NCBI GenBank assembly: GCA_021847385.1
Contig: JAJZTV010000028.1
Location: 1 to 14,276, forward strand
DNA length: 14,276 bases
Direction: 5' to 3'
DNA from: Pseudomonadota bacterium
GTDB lineage: Bacteria > Pseudomonadota > Gammaproteobacteria > Burkholderiales > Thiobacillaceae
The notes below the pieces were generated by a model, which worked only from the letters and a program-made list of their open reading frames with translations, did not search any database and was not told the origin of the DNA. Below are positions 7,223 through 14,253 of the stretch, one piece after another. The position numbers and the translations under genes were made by a program. Each line of letters begins with the position of its first letter. Within the stretch, counting starts at the first letter, position 1.

Positions 7223-9427
7223 CTAACAGGCCGTCAGCCGCGCATATTCCAAGATGAACCACTTGTCGCCGATCTTGGGGAAGCTTACGCGGATCTCCGC
7301 CTCTTCGCCCTGGCCTTGATAGCCGGCGACCACGCCTTCACCATAGCGCGCGTGTCGAACTCGGTCGCCCACCCGATAAGGCATAGCAGCGGCACGGCTC
7401 GGTTGCGGCGGCACGGCAGCGAACATTTCGTCCGTGGCCGCCGCTGTGCTGCCACGCCAGCCGGCGATACTTTGCAGCAAGGCCTCGGGTATCTCGCGCA
7501 GGAAACGCGACGGCAGGCCATACCGTATTTGCCCGTGCAACATACGGCTGACCGCATGGGTCAGATACAAGCGCTGCCGTGCGCGCGTGATGGCGACATA
7601 CATCAGCCGCCGTTCCTCTTCCAGGCCATCGAGTTCGGTCAAACTGTTTTCGTGCGGGAACAGCGCTTCCTCCAGGCCGGTGATGAACACGGCCATGAAC
7701 TCGAGGCCTTTGGCCGCATGCACCGTCATCAACTGCACCGCGTCCTGCCCGGCCTGGGCCTCGTGCTCGCCGGCCTCCAAGGCGGCATGGGCCAAGAAGT
7801 CCACCAGTGCCTGGTCCTGGTTACGGCCGTCCGCTGCTGCGGACCGAGCATCGGCCACGCCGATGCTGGCCTCCAGCGGAACGCCGTTTTCCGCCTCCGC
7901 CGAGAAGGCGGTGGCGGCATTGGTCAATTCGTTCAAATTCTCGATACGGTCTTCACCGTCGCGCTCGCTCCTGTAATGCTCGATCAAACCGGAACGCGCG
8001 ACAACATGCTCGACCTGCTCGGCCAGGCTCATGCCCTGGGTCTCGATGCGTAGACTCTCGATCAATTGCACGAAGGCCGCCACACCCTTCTTGCCTGCGC
8101 CCTGCGCGCAAGCGGCGGCCCACAGGCTGGTGCCGCCGGCCCGCGCTGCGGCATCGATCGCCTCCACCGTGCGTGCGCCGACACCGCGGGTCGGAAAATT
8201 CACCACGCGCAAAAAGGCGTTGTCGTCATCCGAATTGGCCACCAGCCGCAGGTAGGCCAGGGCATGCTTGATCTCGGCCCGCTCGAAGAAACGCAGTCCG
8301 CCATAGACCCGATAGGGCAGCCCCGCCGAGAACAACGCATGCTCGATCGCACGCGATTGCGCATTGGAGCGGTAGAGCACGGCAATGTCGGTATAGCGCA
8401 GGCCATCGCGACGCAGGGCTTGCACCTCTTCCACCAGGAAGCGCGCCTCGTCGGTATCGCTGGCCGCCTGGTAATGCCGTATCGGCTCGCCGCGCCCGGC
8501 CTCGGTCCACAAGTCCTTGCCCAGGCGGTTTTCATTATGGCTGATCACCGCATTGGCCGCGTCCAGAATGGTGCCGAAAGAGCGGTAGTTCTGGGTGAGC
8601 TTGATCACCTGCTCGATGCCCATGTCCTTCTGGAACAGGGCCATATTCGCCACGTTCGCGCCGCGGAAGGCATAGATCGACTGGTCGTCGTCGCCCACCG
8701 CGAAGATCACATTCGATGGCGCGCACAACAGTTTGAGCCAATCGTATTGCAAGCGGCTGGTGTCCTGGAACTCGTCGACCAGGATATGGCGGAAGCGTTC
8801 CTGATAATGCTCGCGCAACATCGCATTACGCGATAGCAGCTCATACGAGCGCAACAGCAACTCGGCAAAATCGACCACGCCCTCGCGATGGCACTGGGCA
8901 TCGTATTCGGCGTAATACTCGGCCAAGTGCCGGGTATAGGGATCGTAGGCCTCGATCTTGTCGGCGCGCAGCCCGGCCTCCTTGTTCATATTGATGAAGG
9001 CCTGCACCTTGCGCGGCTCGTATTTCTCGGTATCGACGTTGAGCGCCTTGAGTAGCCGCTTCACGGCGGAAAGCTGATCCTGGCTGTCGAGGATCTGGAA
9101 CTGCTGCGGCAGGCCGGCATCGCGGTGATGCGCCCGCAGCAGGCGGTTGCACAGGCCGTGGAAGGTGCCGATCCACATCCCGCGGGTATTGATCGGCAGC
9201 ATGGCCGACAGGCGGGTGAACATCTCGCGCGCCGCCTTGTTGGTGAAGGTCACCGCCAACACGCCCATGGGCGAGACCTGGCCGGTCTGGATCAGCCAGG
9301 CGATACGCGTAGTCAGTACCCGGGTCTTGCCCGAGCCGGCACCGGCCAGGATCAAGGCCGAACCGTGCGCCCACGTGACGGCGCGCAACTGCTCGGGGTT
9401 GAGGCCCGTTAATAGATCGTTAGACAT
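7223..9427 (-). CDS. uvrD: DNA helicase II UvrD
   Basis: This 734-residue superfamily 1A 3'-5' helicase unwinds DNA in nucleotide excision repair and mismatch repair and strips RecA and RNA polymerase. Visible motifs are the Q-motif region LNPEQLRAV (9-17), Walker A AGAGSGKT (28-35), motif Ia VTFTNKAA (about 59-66), WIGTFHGLC (about 85-93), Walker B DEFQDT (about 218-223), motif III VGDDDQSIYAFRGA (about 244-257), motif V MTVHAAKGLEF (about 566-576) and motif VI EEERRLMYVAITRAR (about 602-616). The tail VGDRVRHARYGEGVV is the Tudor-like C-terminal segment that separates UvrD from Rep. I chose the ATG at 9427, which gives the usual MSNDLLTGLNPEQ start; the longer frame to 9505 runs across its likely -10 box. 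The ribosome-binding site is weak. It is divergent from the MoaD-like gene. Confidence 0.97.
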   Translation of the reverse strand: MSNDLLTGLNPEQLRAVTWAHGSALILAGAGSGKTRVLTTRIAWLIQTGQVSPMGVLAVTFTNKAAREMFTRLSAMLPINTRGMWIGTFHGLCNRLLRAHHRDAGLPQQFQILDSQDQLSAVKRLLKALNVDTEKYEPRKVQAFINMNKEAGLRADKIEAYDPYTRHLAEYYAEYDAQCHREGVVDFAELLLRSYELLSRNAMLREHYQERFRHILVDEFQDTSRLQYDWLKLLCAPSNVIFAVGDDDQSIYAFRGANVANMALFQKDMGIEQVIKLTQNYRSFGTILDAANAVISHNENRLGKDLWTEAGRGEPIRHYQAASDTDEARFLVEEVQALRRDGLRYTDIAVLYRSNAQSRAIEHALFSAGLPYRVYGGLRFFERAEIKHALAYLRLVANSDDDNAFLRVVNFPTRGVGARTVEAIDAAARAGGTSLWAAACAQGAGKKGVAAFVQLIESLRIETQGMSLAEQVEHVVARSGLIEHYRSERDGEDRIENLNELTNAATAFSAEAENGVPLEASIGVADARSAAADGRNQDQALVDFLAHAALEAGEHEAQAGQDAVQLMTVHAAKGLEFMAVFITGLEEALFPHENSLTELDGLEEERRLMYVAITRARQRLYLTHAVSRMLHGQIRYGLPSRFLREIPEALLQSIAGWRGSTAAATDEMFAAVPPQPSRAAAMPYRVGDRVRHARYGEGVVAGYQGQGEEAEIRVSFPKIGDKWFILEYARLTAC

Positions 9428-9454
9428 GGAGAGACTGGCAATACCGAGGGGCGG

Positions 9455-9460
9455 ATTATA
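9455..9460 (-). promoter_or_regulatory. Candidate -10 box of uvrD
   Basis: The minus strand reads TATAAT, a perfect -10 hexamer, placing the transcription start near 9448 and giving a leader of about 20 bases to the ATG at 9427. No good -35 box is seen at 16-18 bases. The 83-bp gap between uvrD and the divergent MoaD-like gene must hold both promoters; on the plus strand only a TAAAAT (9477-9482) is suggestive. Confidence 0.5.
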
Positions 9461-9510
9461 TCGCCGCAAGCGGGAGTAAAATCGGCCTCGTCCTATAGAA
9501 GGCATAGCTA

Positions 9511-9771
9511 ATGAACCCGATTACCGTACTCTATTTCGGCGACTTGATGGCCAAGCTGGAGATCGGCCGCGAACAGTTGCGGCTGCCGCCCAGCGTTCAA
9601 GACATCGCCGGCCTGATGCGAATCTTGGCCATGCGCGGCGGCGCCTGGCAACAAGCCTTTGGCCAAGCGCGCCCGACCCTGCGCGTCACCGTCAACAAAC
9701 AGGAAGCCCAGGCCTTAGACCCAGTCCACGCCGGTGACGAGATCGCCTTTATCGAAGGCATTTCCCTTTAG
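9511..9771 (+). CDS. MoaD/ThiS-like beta-grasp protein lacking the C-terminal Gly-Gly
   Basis: This 86-residue protein resembles the small subunit of molybdopterin synthase. It has the opening ITVLYFGDLMAKL (4-16), the LMRILAMRGGAWQQAF helix region (35-50), LRVTVNKQEA (57-66) and the late GDEIAFIEGISL (75-86). True MoaD ends in Gly-Gly, which is adenylated and thiocarboxylated to carry sulfur. Here the chain ends EGISL, and neither other reading frame downstream restores a Gly-Gly. It therefore should not work as a standard sulfur carrier. It stands without moaE, moeB or other cofactor genes beside it. The ATG at 9511 has AGAAGG (9497-9502) 8 bases upstream. Fold assignment is good; function is open and could be a degenerate paralogue or a protein-interaction module. 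Confidence 0.85.
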   Translation: MNPITVLYFGDLMAKLEIGREQLRLPPSVQDIAGLMRILAMRGGAWQQAFGQARPTLRVTVNKQEAQALDPVHAGDEIAFIEGISL

Positions 9772-9828
9772 CCGCCACTGCCGCTAAACTTTACGCCGAA
9801 TAATAGCTAACTGGGCTGGTGAACCTTG

Positions 9829-9834
9829 AAGGAG
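9829..9834 (+). promoter_or_regulatory. Ribosome-binding site that sets the chemoreceptor start
   Basis: AAGGAG lies 5 bases before the ATG at 9840. An upstream in-frame GTG at 9819 would place this element inside the coding region, so the ATG is the better start. Confidence 0.75.
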
Positions 9835-9839
9835 ACGCG

Positions 9840-11063
9840 ATGAAGTGGATTATGAACTGGGCCGGGAGCCGTATCCGCAATAAGCTCCTGATCATCACCG
9901 GCACTGGCACCACATTAGTTCTCTTTGCCGCCGCCTATGGCTTTTGGCAAACCTGGGACAACCTCCAAGCCGTACACGACCAGGACGGGGTGCAGGACAT
10001 CCTGGTCACCCTGATCTTCATGGCCATCGCCATCGTCGTCGCCTTCTTCTGGTTTATGTGGTGGATCCACAAGGCGGTCGAACTACCGACCCGACGCCTG
10101 GTCGCCGATCTGGACCGGCTCGCCCGCGGCGACTTCTCCACCCCGATCGCAAGCGCCGGCCACGATGAGATCGGTCTTCTCGCGAAGAGCGCGGAACATA
10201 TCCGCACCGATCTCGGCCGCATCATTCAAGAGGTCAAAGATTCGACCGAGGCCCTGTCTCACGCCGCCAACGAACTCAGTGGCATCGCCCGTCAGGTATC
10301 GAGCAGCTCGGAAGAACAAAGCGAGACGGCGGCCATGGCCTCGTCCACGGTCGAGCAAATGACCGTGAGCATCTCCAGCGTGGCCGATAGCGCCGAGGAA
10401 GTTCAGCGGCTGTCCGGCGAAAGCCTGAAGAGCACCCACGAGGGCAACGAAAAGGTATCGGTGCTGATCGGCGAGATCGATATGGTGGAAAGCGCGATGC
10501 ATGAGATCGCCAATTCGGTCCAGGAATTCGTCGGCCGCGCCGCCCTGATCACCAACATGACCCAGCAAGTGAAGGACATCGCCGACCAGACCAACTTATT
10601 GGCGCTGAATGCCGCGATCGAGGCGGCTCGCGCCGGCGAGCAAGGCCGTGGCTTTGCCGTGGTGGCCGACGAAGTGCGCAAGCTCGCGGAAAAGTCGGCC
10701 CAGGCCGCCAGCGAGATCGACGGCGTCACCGGTTCGCTCAATCAGCAGTCGGCCAGCGTCGGCCAAGCCATCGAATCCGGCCAGCAGTCCTTGCGCTCCA
10801 GCCTGGAATTCGTCGAGAACGTGGCCATGGTGCTGGCCGAAGCCAATAGCGCGGTGGCCCAGGCCAGCGAGGGCATGGGCAACATCACCAGCGCGGTGAA
10901 GGAGCAATCCACCGCCAGCTCGCAGATCGCCGGCAATGTCGAACGCATCGCCTCCATGGCCGAAGCCAACAGCCAGGCCATCGCCCGCACGACCGAATCG
11001 GCCGACACCTTAAGCAGCCTAGCCTCCCGCCTGCAGGCGGCGACGAGCCGCTTGAAAATCTAA
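9840..11063 (+). CDS. Methyl-accepting chemotaxis protein with almost no periplasmic domain
   Basis: This 407-residue chemoreceptor has two transmembrane helices (about 17-37 and 54-77) joined by only about 16 residues, so there is no room for a periplasmic ligand domain. A HAMP linker follows (about 78-130, with ELPTRRLVADLDRLARGDFSTPI), then a long coiled-coil signalling domain. The conserved hairpin tip, DQTNLLALNAAIEAARAGEQGRGFAVVADEVRKLA (249-283), binds CheA and CheW. Glu/Gln pairs typical of methylation sites flank it, but I cannot assign sites with certainty. Such receptors often sense energy state, membrane properties or cytoplasmic signals. No che genes lie nearby. It follows the MoaD-like gene by 68 bp and ends at a strong bidirectional terminator. 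The start is fixed by AAGGAG 5 bases upstream. Confidence 0.95.
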   Translation: MKWIMNWAGSRIRNKLLIITGTGTTLVLFAAAYGFWQTWDNLQAVHDQDGVQDILVTLIFMAIAIVVAFFWFMWWIHKAVELPTRRLVADLDRLARGDFSTPIASAGHDEIGLLAKSAEHIRTDLGRIIQEVKDSTEALSHAANELSGIARQVSSSSEEQSETAAMASSTVEQMTVSISSVADSAEEVQRLSGESLKSTHEGNEKVSVLIGEIDMVESAMHEIANSVQEFVGRAALITNMTQQVKDIADQTNLLALNAAIEAARAGEQGRGFAVVADEVRKLAEKSAQAASEIDGVTGSLNQQSASVGQAIESGQQSLRSSLEFVENVAMVLAEANSAVAQASEGMGNITSAVKEQSTASSQIAGNVERIASMAEANSQAIARTTESADTLSSLASRLQAATSRLKI

Positions 11064-11073
11064 GCGCCGCACG

Positions 11074-11112
11074 AAACACAAAGAAGCCGCCCTCGGGCGG
11101 CTTCTTTGTTTC
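11074..11112. terminator. Bidirectional terminator between the chemoreceptor and nrtC
   Basis: A perfect 14-bp stem (11078-11091 with 11096-11109; GC core GCCGCC/GGCGGC, outer A/T pairs) closes a CTCG loop. T-rich sequence follows on the plus strand, and a TTTGTGTTT tract on the minus strand. It lies about 11 bases past the chemoreceptor stop and 11 bases past the nrtC stop, so it should end both convergent transcripts. Confidence 0.9.
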
Positions 11113-11122
11113 CTGGCACGGC

Positions 11123-11914
11123 TTAAGCGGCGCGCTTCATCTGCCGTTGATACAGGAACTCCAACACCCGGCCCCGCAATTGGTGGTAACGCGGATCGTC
11201 CGCCAGGGCGAGGCGATCCCGCGGGCGCGGCAAATCCACCGCCAACACCTCGCCGATCGTCGCCGACGGGCCATTGGTCATCATCACAATACGGTCCGAC
11301 AGCAACACCGCCTCGTCGACATCGTGAGTGACCATGAGCACCGTGGCCTGCGTCTCGGTCACGATGCGCATCAGCTCGTCCTGCAGGCCGGCCCGGGTCA
11401 GGGCATCGAGCGCCCCGAACGGCTCGTCCATCAACAGCACCTTGGGCTCCATGGCCAAGGCCCGGGCAATGCCGACACGCTGCTTCATGCCGCCGGAGAT
11501 CTCGTTCGGCAATTTGTGCATGGCATGCGCGAGCCCGACCAGCTCCAGGGCGGCTTGCGTGCGCGCTTTAAGTTGCTTCTTCGCCTCCTTGCCGCCGAAG
11601 ACCTTTTCCACCGCCAGATAGACATTGCCGAAGCAGCTCAGCCATGGCAGCAGCGAATGGTTCTGGAATACCACGGCACGATCCGGGCCCGGCCCCTTGA
11701 TCTCTCGGTCGCTCAACAACAATACGCCCGAGCTGGGCTCGAGCAAGCCGGCCACCAAGTTGAGTAGTGTCGACTTGCCGCAGCCCGAGTGGCCGATCAG
11801 AGAGATGAACTCACCCTGCGTCACGCTCAGGTTCACGTCGGTCAGCGCGATGAACTTGCCTTTCTTGGTGTCGAACACCATCTCGGCATTCTCGATTTGC
11901 AGAAATTTGTCCAT
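11123..11914 (-). CDS. nrtC: Nitrate-type ABC transporter ATP-binding protein
   Basis: This 263-residue ATPase powers the importer encoded with nrtB and nrtA. Motifs are Walker A GHSGCGKS (41-48), the Q-loop VVFQNHSLLPWL (81-92, Q84), signature SGGMKQR (140-146), Walker B VLLMDEP (159-165), the D-loop GALD (167-170) and the H-loop H197. The FQNHSLLPWLSCFGNV stretch is typical of nitrate (NrtC/NrtD) rather than taurine or sulfonate ATPases. It is a single-domain ATPase: the NrtA-like regulatory domain fused to cyanobacterial NrtC is absent, so it more closely resembles NrtD or Klebsiella NasD, and the symbol is a convention. AGGAA upstream supports the ATG at 11914. It starts 16 bp after the nrtB stop and is the last gene of the operon. 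Cyanate or bicarbonate transport is a less likely alternative. Confidence 0.92.
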   Translation of the reverse strand: MDKFLQIENAEMVFDTKKGKFIALTDVNLSVTQGEFISLIGHSGCGKSTLLNLVAGLLEPSSGVLLLSDREIKGPGPDRAVVFQNHSLLPWLSCFGNVYLAVEKVFGGKEAKKQLKARTQAALELVGLAHAMHKLPNEISGGMKQRVGIARALAMEPKVLLMDEPFGALDALTRAGLQDELMRIVTETQATVLMVTHDVDEAVLLSDRIVMMTNGPSATIGEVLAVDLPRPRDRLALADDPRYHQLRGRVLEFLYQRQMKRAA

Positions 11915-11930
11915 GACGGTTCCTTTCGCC

Positions 11931-12848
11931 TTACTCGTAATTGAAACGCTTGGCCAGCAAGATCAAGCCTTGCTCCAGCAACAGCCCGACGATGCCGACG
12001 ATGAAGATGGCGATGATGATGTGTTCGACATTGAGGTTGTTCCATTCGTCCCACACCCAGAAGCCCAGGCCGGTGCCGCCGGTAAGCATCTCGGCGGCGA
12101 CGATCACCAGCCAGGCGACGCCGATGGACAAGCGGATGCCGGTCATCAAATGGGGCAGCACCGACGGAAACAGGATTTTGGTGAAGACCTTCCACTCCGA
12201 CAGGTTGAGCACCCGCGCCACGTTGAGATAATCCTGCGGCACGCGGGCGACGCCGGCGGCGGTGTTGAGGATGATCGGCCAGATGCTGGAGATGAAGATC
12301 ACCCAGAGCGAGGCGGGCTCGGTCTCTTTGAACACGTAAAGGCCGATCGGCAGCCAGGCCAGCGGCGAGACCGGGCGCAGCAGGCTGATGATGGGTGCGG
12401 TCATGCCGGACAGGAACTTGAAGCGGCCGATCATGAACCCGAGCGGGATCCCGACCAGCGCGGCCAGACCGAAGCCGGCGCCGACCCGGTACAGCGAGTG
12501 CAGGATGTTCCAGCCGATGCCCTTGTCGTTCGGCCCATTGTCGTAGAACGGATCGGCGAACAATTGTTGTGCCGAGGCCCAGGTCTTGGCCGGGCCGGGC
12601 AGGCCGCGCTCGCCACCGCTGGCGGAGACGATCTGCCACAGCAGGATGAACAGGAAGATGCCAATCAGCGGCGGCAAGGCGGCACGCGCGGCCTTGCCCA
12701 TGGCCTCGATGAAGGCCTTGCCCCGCTCGGTCTGCAGAAGCGGCGTGGGCCGCGGTTTCGGTACGGTCTCGATCGGTGTCACTGGTGTGATCTCGGGTTG
12801 ATTCATGATGTCTTGCAAACTACCTTCGTTGATGGTCACTGCGCTCAT
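11931..12848 (-). CDS. nrtB: Nitrate ABC transporter permease
   Basis: This 305-residue inner-membrane permease has about six helices (near 58-75, 118-140, 148-170, 182-200, 240-257 and 275-297). The cytoplasmic EAA-type coupling loop, NTAAGVARVPQDYLNVARVLNLSEWKVFTKILFPSVLPHLMTGIR (195-239), docks on the ATPase. RPVSPLAWLPIGLYVFKETEPAS (158-180) is characteristic of NrtB/TauC-family permeases, with the nitrate-type EPA. An unusual Pro-rich cytoplasmic N-terminal extension of about 55 residues precedes the first helix. Met15 could give a shorter form, but GGAG 6 bases before the ATG at 12848 supports the long start. The gene lies between nrtA (51-bp gap with a GC hairpin) and nrtC (16-bp gap), in one operon. 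Confidence 0.94.
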   Translation of the reverse strand: MSAVTINEGSLQDIMNQPEITPVTPIETVPKPRPTPLLQTERGKAFIEAMGKAARAALPPLIGIFLFILLWQIVSASGGERGLPGPAKTWASAQQLFADPFYDNGPNDKGIGWNILHSLYRVGAGFGLAALVGIPLGFMIGRFKFLSGMTAPIISLLRPVSPLAWLPIGLYVFKETEPASLWVIFISSIWPIILNTAAGVARVPQDYLNVARVLNLSEWKVFTKILFPSVLPHLMTGIRLSIGVAWLVIVAAEMLTGGTGLGFWVWDEWNNLNVEHIIIAIFIVGIVGLLLEQGLILLAKRFNYE

Positions 12849-12867
12849 CGCGGACTCCTTGGGTTAC

Positions 12868-12885
12868 ACCCCCCCTGGGGAGGGT
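12868..12885 (-). other. Intercistronic GC hairpin between nrtA and nrtB
   Basis: ACCC-CCC (12868-12874) can pair with GGG-GGGT (12878-12885, A12881 bulged) in a short, very stable hairpin 15 bases after the nrtA stop. No T-tract follows on the minus strand, so it is not a classical terminator. Such hairpins can protect the upstream mRNA, which would raise the level of the binding protein over the permease. That role is inferred. Confidence 0.4.
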
Positions 12886-12899
12886 CGGGCGAGGGGAGG

Positions 12900-14183
12900 T
12901 CAGGCCTTCACCTTGAAGCCGTCGGCATAGGCCTTCGGGTTCTTGCCGTCCCAGACCACGCCGTCGATCAGCTTGGCGCTGCGCATGTCCGACTTGGGTA
13001 GCGCCACCTTGGCCGCAGTCGCCGCCTCCTTGTACAACTTGATCTGGTTCACCTTCTTGGCCACGGCCAGATAGTCCGGATGCTCCTTGAGCAGACCCCA
13101 GCGCTTGTGCTGGGTGAGGAACCACATCCCGTCCGACAAATACGGGAAATTCACCAGGCCGTCGTTGCAGAACTTCATGTAGTTCTTGTCCTGCCACTTC
13201 TTGCCGATGCCGTTGTCGTACTGGCCGAGCATGCGGTCCTCGATCACGTCGAACTCGGTGTTGACGTAGGCCTTGTTGGCGATGATCCGCGCCACCTCGG
13301 AACGGTTGCTCATGGTGTCGATGTATTTCGACGCTTCGAGGATGGCGGCGGTCATCGCCCGCGCGGTGTTGGGATACTTCTGCACGAACTCGGCCGTGGT
13401 GCCCAGCACCTTCTCCGGGTGATCGGTCCAGATGTCCTGGCTGGTCACGGCGGTGAAGCCGATCTTGTCGTGGATCGCGCGTGCGTTCCACGGCTCGCCG
13501 ACGCAATAGCCGTCCATCTTGTCCACCCGCATATTGGCCACCATCTGCGGCGGCGGCACGGTGATCACCTTGGCGTCGCGGAAGGGGTCGATGCCGTAGG
13601 TCGCCATCCAGTAATACAGCCACATCGCGTGGGTGCCGGTCGGGAAGGTCTGGGCGAAGGTCCACTCCTTGGGTTCGGCCTTGACCAGCTTGGCCAGGCC
13701 GGCGCCGTCGGTGACGCCCTTGGCCTTGATCTGATTGTTCAGGGTGATGGCCTGGCCGTTGTTGTTGATCGACATCAGCACGGCCATGTCCTTCTGCGGC
13801 CCGCCGACGCCCAGCTGCAGGCCGTAGACCAGGCCGTACAGTACGTGCGAGGCATCCAGCTCGCCGTTGACCAGCTTGTCGCGCACGCCGGCCCAGCTCG
13901 CCTCCTTGCTCGGGGTGATCTTGATGCCGTACTTCTTGTCGAAGCCCTTTTCGGCGGCGATGGCGACCGAAGCGCAATCGGTCAGCGGGATGAAGCCGAT
14001 CTTCACCTCGGCCTTCTCCGGTGCATCGGAACCCGCGGCCCAGGCCGCGCTACGCACGCCCGGCGGCACCAAGGACATCAGCGCGGCAGCGGCAGACAGC
14101 CCGGCAGTCTTCTTCATGAAATCCCTCTTGCTTTCGTTTACGACAGCAGACGTTTCGGTCTGCGGCTTGAATTCTTCGCTCAT
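12900..14183 (-). CDS. nrtA: Nitrate ABC transporter substrate-binding protein (NrtA/CmpA family)
   Basis: This 427-residue periplasmic binding protein captures nitrate for the nrtBC importer. A Tat-like signal comes first: SKRDFMKK (18-25), a hydrophobic AGLSAAAALMSLVPPG stretch, and likely cleavage after AAWAA (about residue 50). The motif has Lys-Arg, not Arg-Arg. The mature part begins KAEVKIGFIPLTDCASVAIA and holds WAGVRDKLVNGELDASHVLYGLVYGLQLGVGG (97-128), NNGQAITL (141-148), TGTHAMWL (182-189) and CVGEPWNARA (227-236), all typical of NrtA. No lipobox Cys is present, unlike cyanobacterial NrtA. From memory of the Synechocystis structure, nitrate contacts Q155, H196 and K269; a constant offset of 11 maps them to Q144, H185 and K258, favouring nitrate over bicarbonate. 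GGAG 7 bases before the ATG at 14183 sets the start; a longer frame to 14252 lacks one. Confidence 0.95.
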   Translation of the reverse strand: MSEEFKPQTETSAVVNESKRDFMKKTAGLSAAAALMSLVPPGVRSAAWAAGSDAPEKAEVKIGFIPLTDCASVAIAAEKGFDKKYGIKITPSKEASWAGVRDKLVNGELDASHVLYGLVYGLQLGVGGPQKDMAVLMSINNNGQAITLNNQIKAKGVTDGAGLAKLVKAEPKEWTFAQTFPTGTHAMWLYYWMATYGIDPFRDAKVITVPPPQMVANMRVDKMDGYCVGEPWNARAIHDKIGFTAVTSQDIWTDHPEKVLGTTAEFVQKYPNTARAMTAAILEASKYIDTMSNRSEVARIIANKAYVNTEFDVIEDRMLGQYDNGIGKKWQDKNYMKFCNDGLVNFPYLSDGMWFLTQHKRWGLLKEHPDYLAVAKKVNQIKLYKEAATAAKVALPKSDMRSAKLIDGVVWDGKNPKAYADGFKVKA

Positions 14184-14253
14184 GGCATCGCTCCAATAAA
14201 TTTCGGCACAGCTCATGCCGGCAAGCGGCGTCGAGCAAAACAACCGAAGCAAT

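Noticed and set aside
9428..9505. N-terminal extension of UvrD to 9505
   Set aside because: The extension would include the likely -10 box, and UvrD proteins normally begin near the LNPEQ motif, as with the ATG at 9427.
9786..9804. Possible sigma28 flagellar promoter before the chemoreceptor (GCCGAATAA with a nearby TAAACTTT)
   Set aside because: The -10-like box has one extra base, and the two elements are separated by far less than the required spacing, so it is probably chance.
14200..14216. Small inverted repeat CGGCA/TGCCG in the nrtA leader
   Set aside because: A 5-bp stem with a 7-base loop is too weak to call an operator or ANTAR hairpin.
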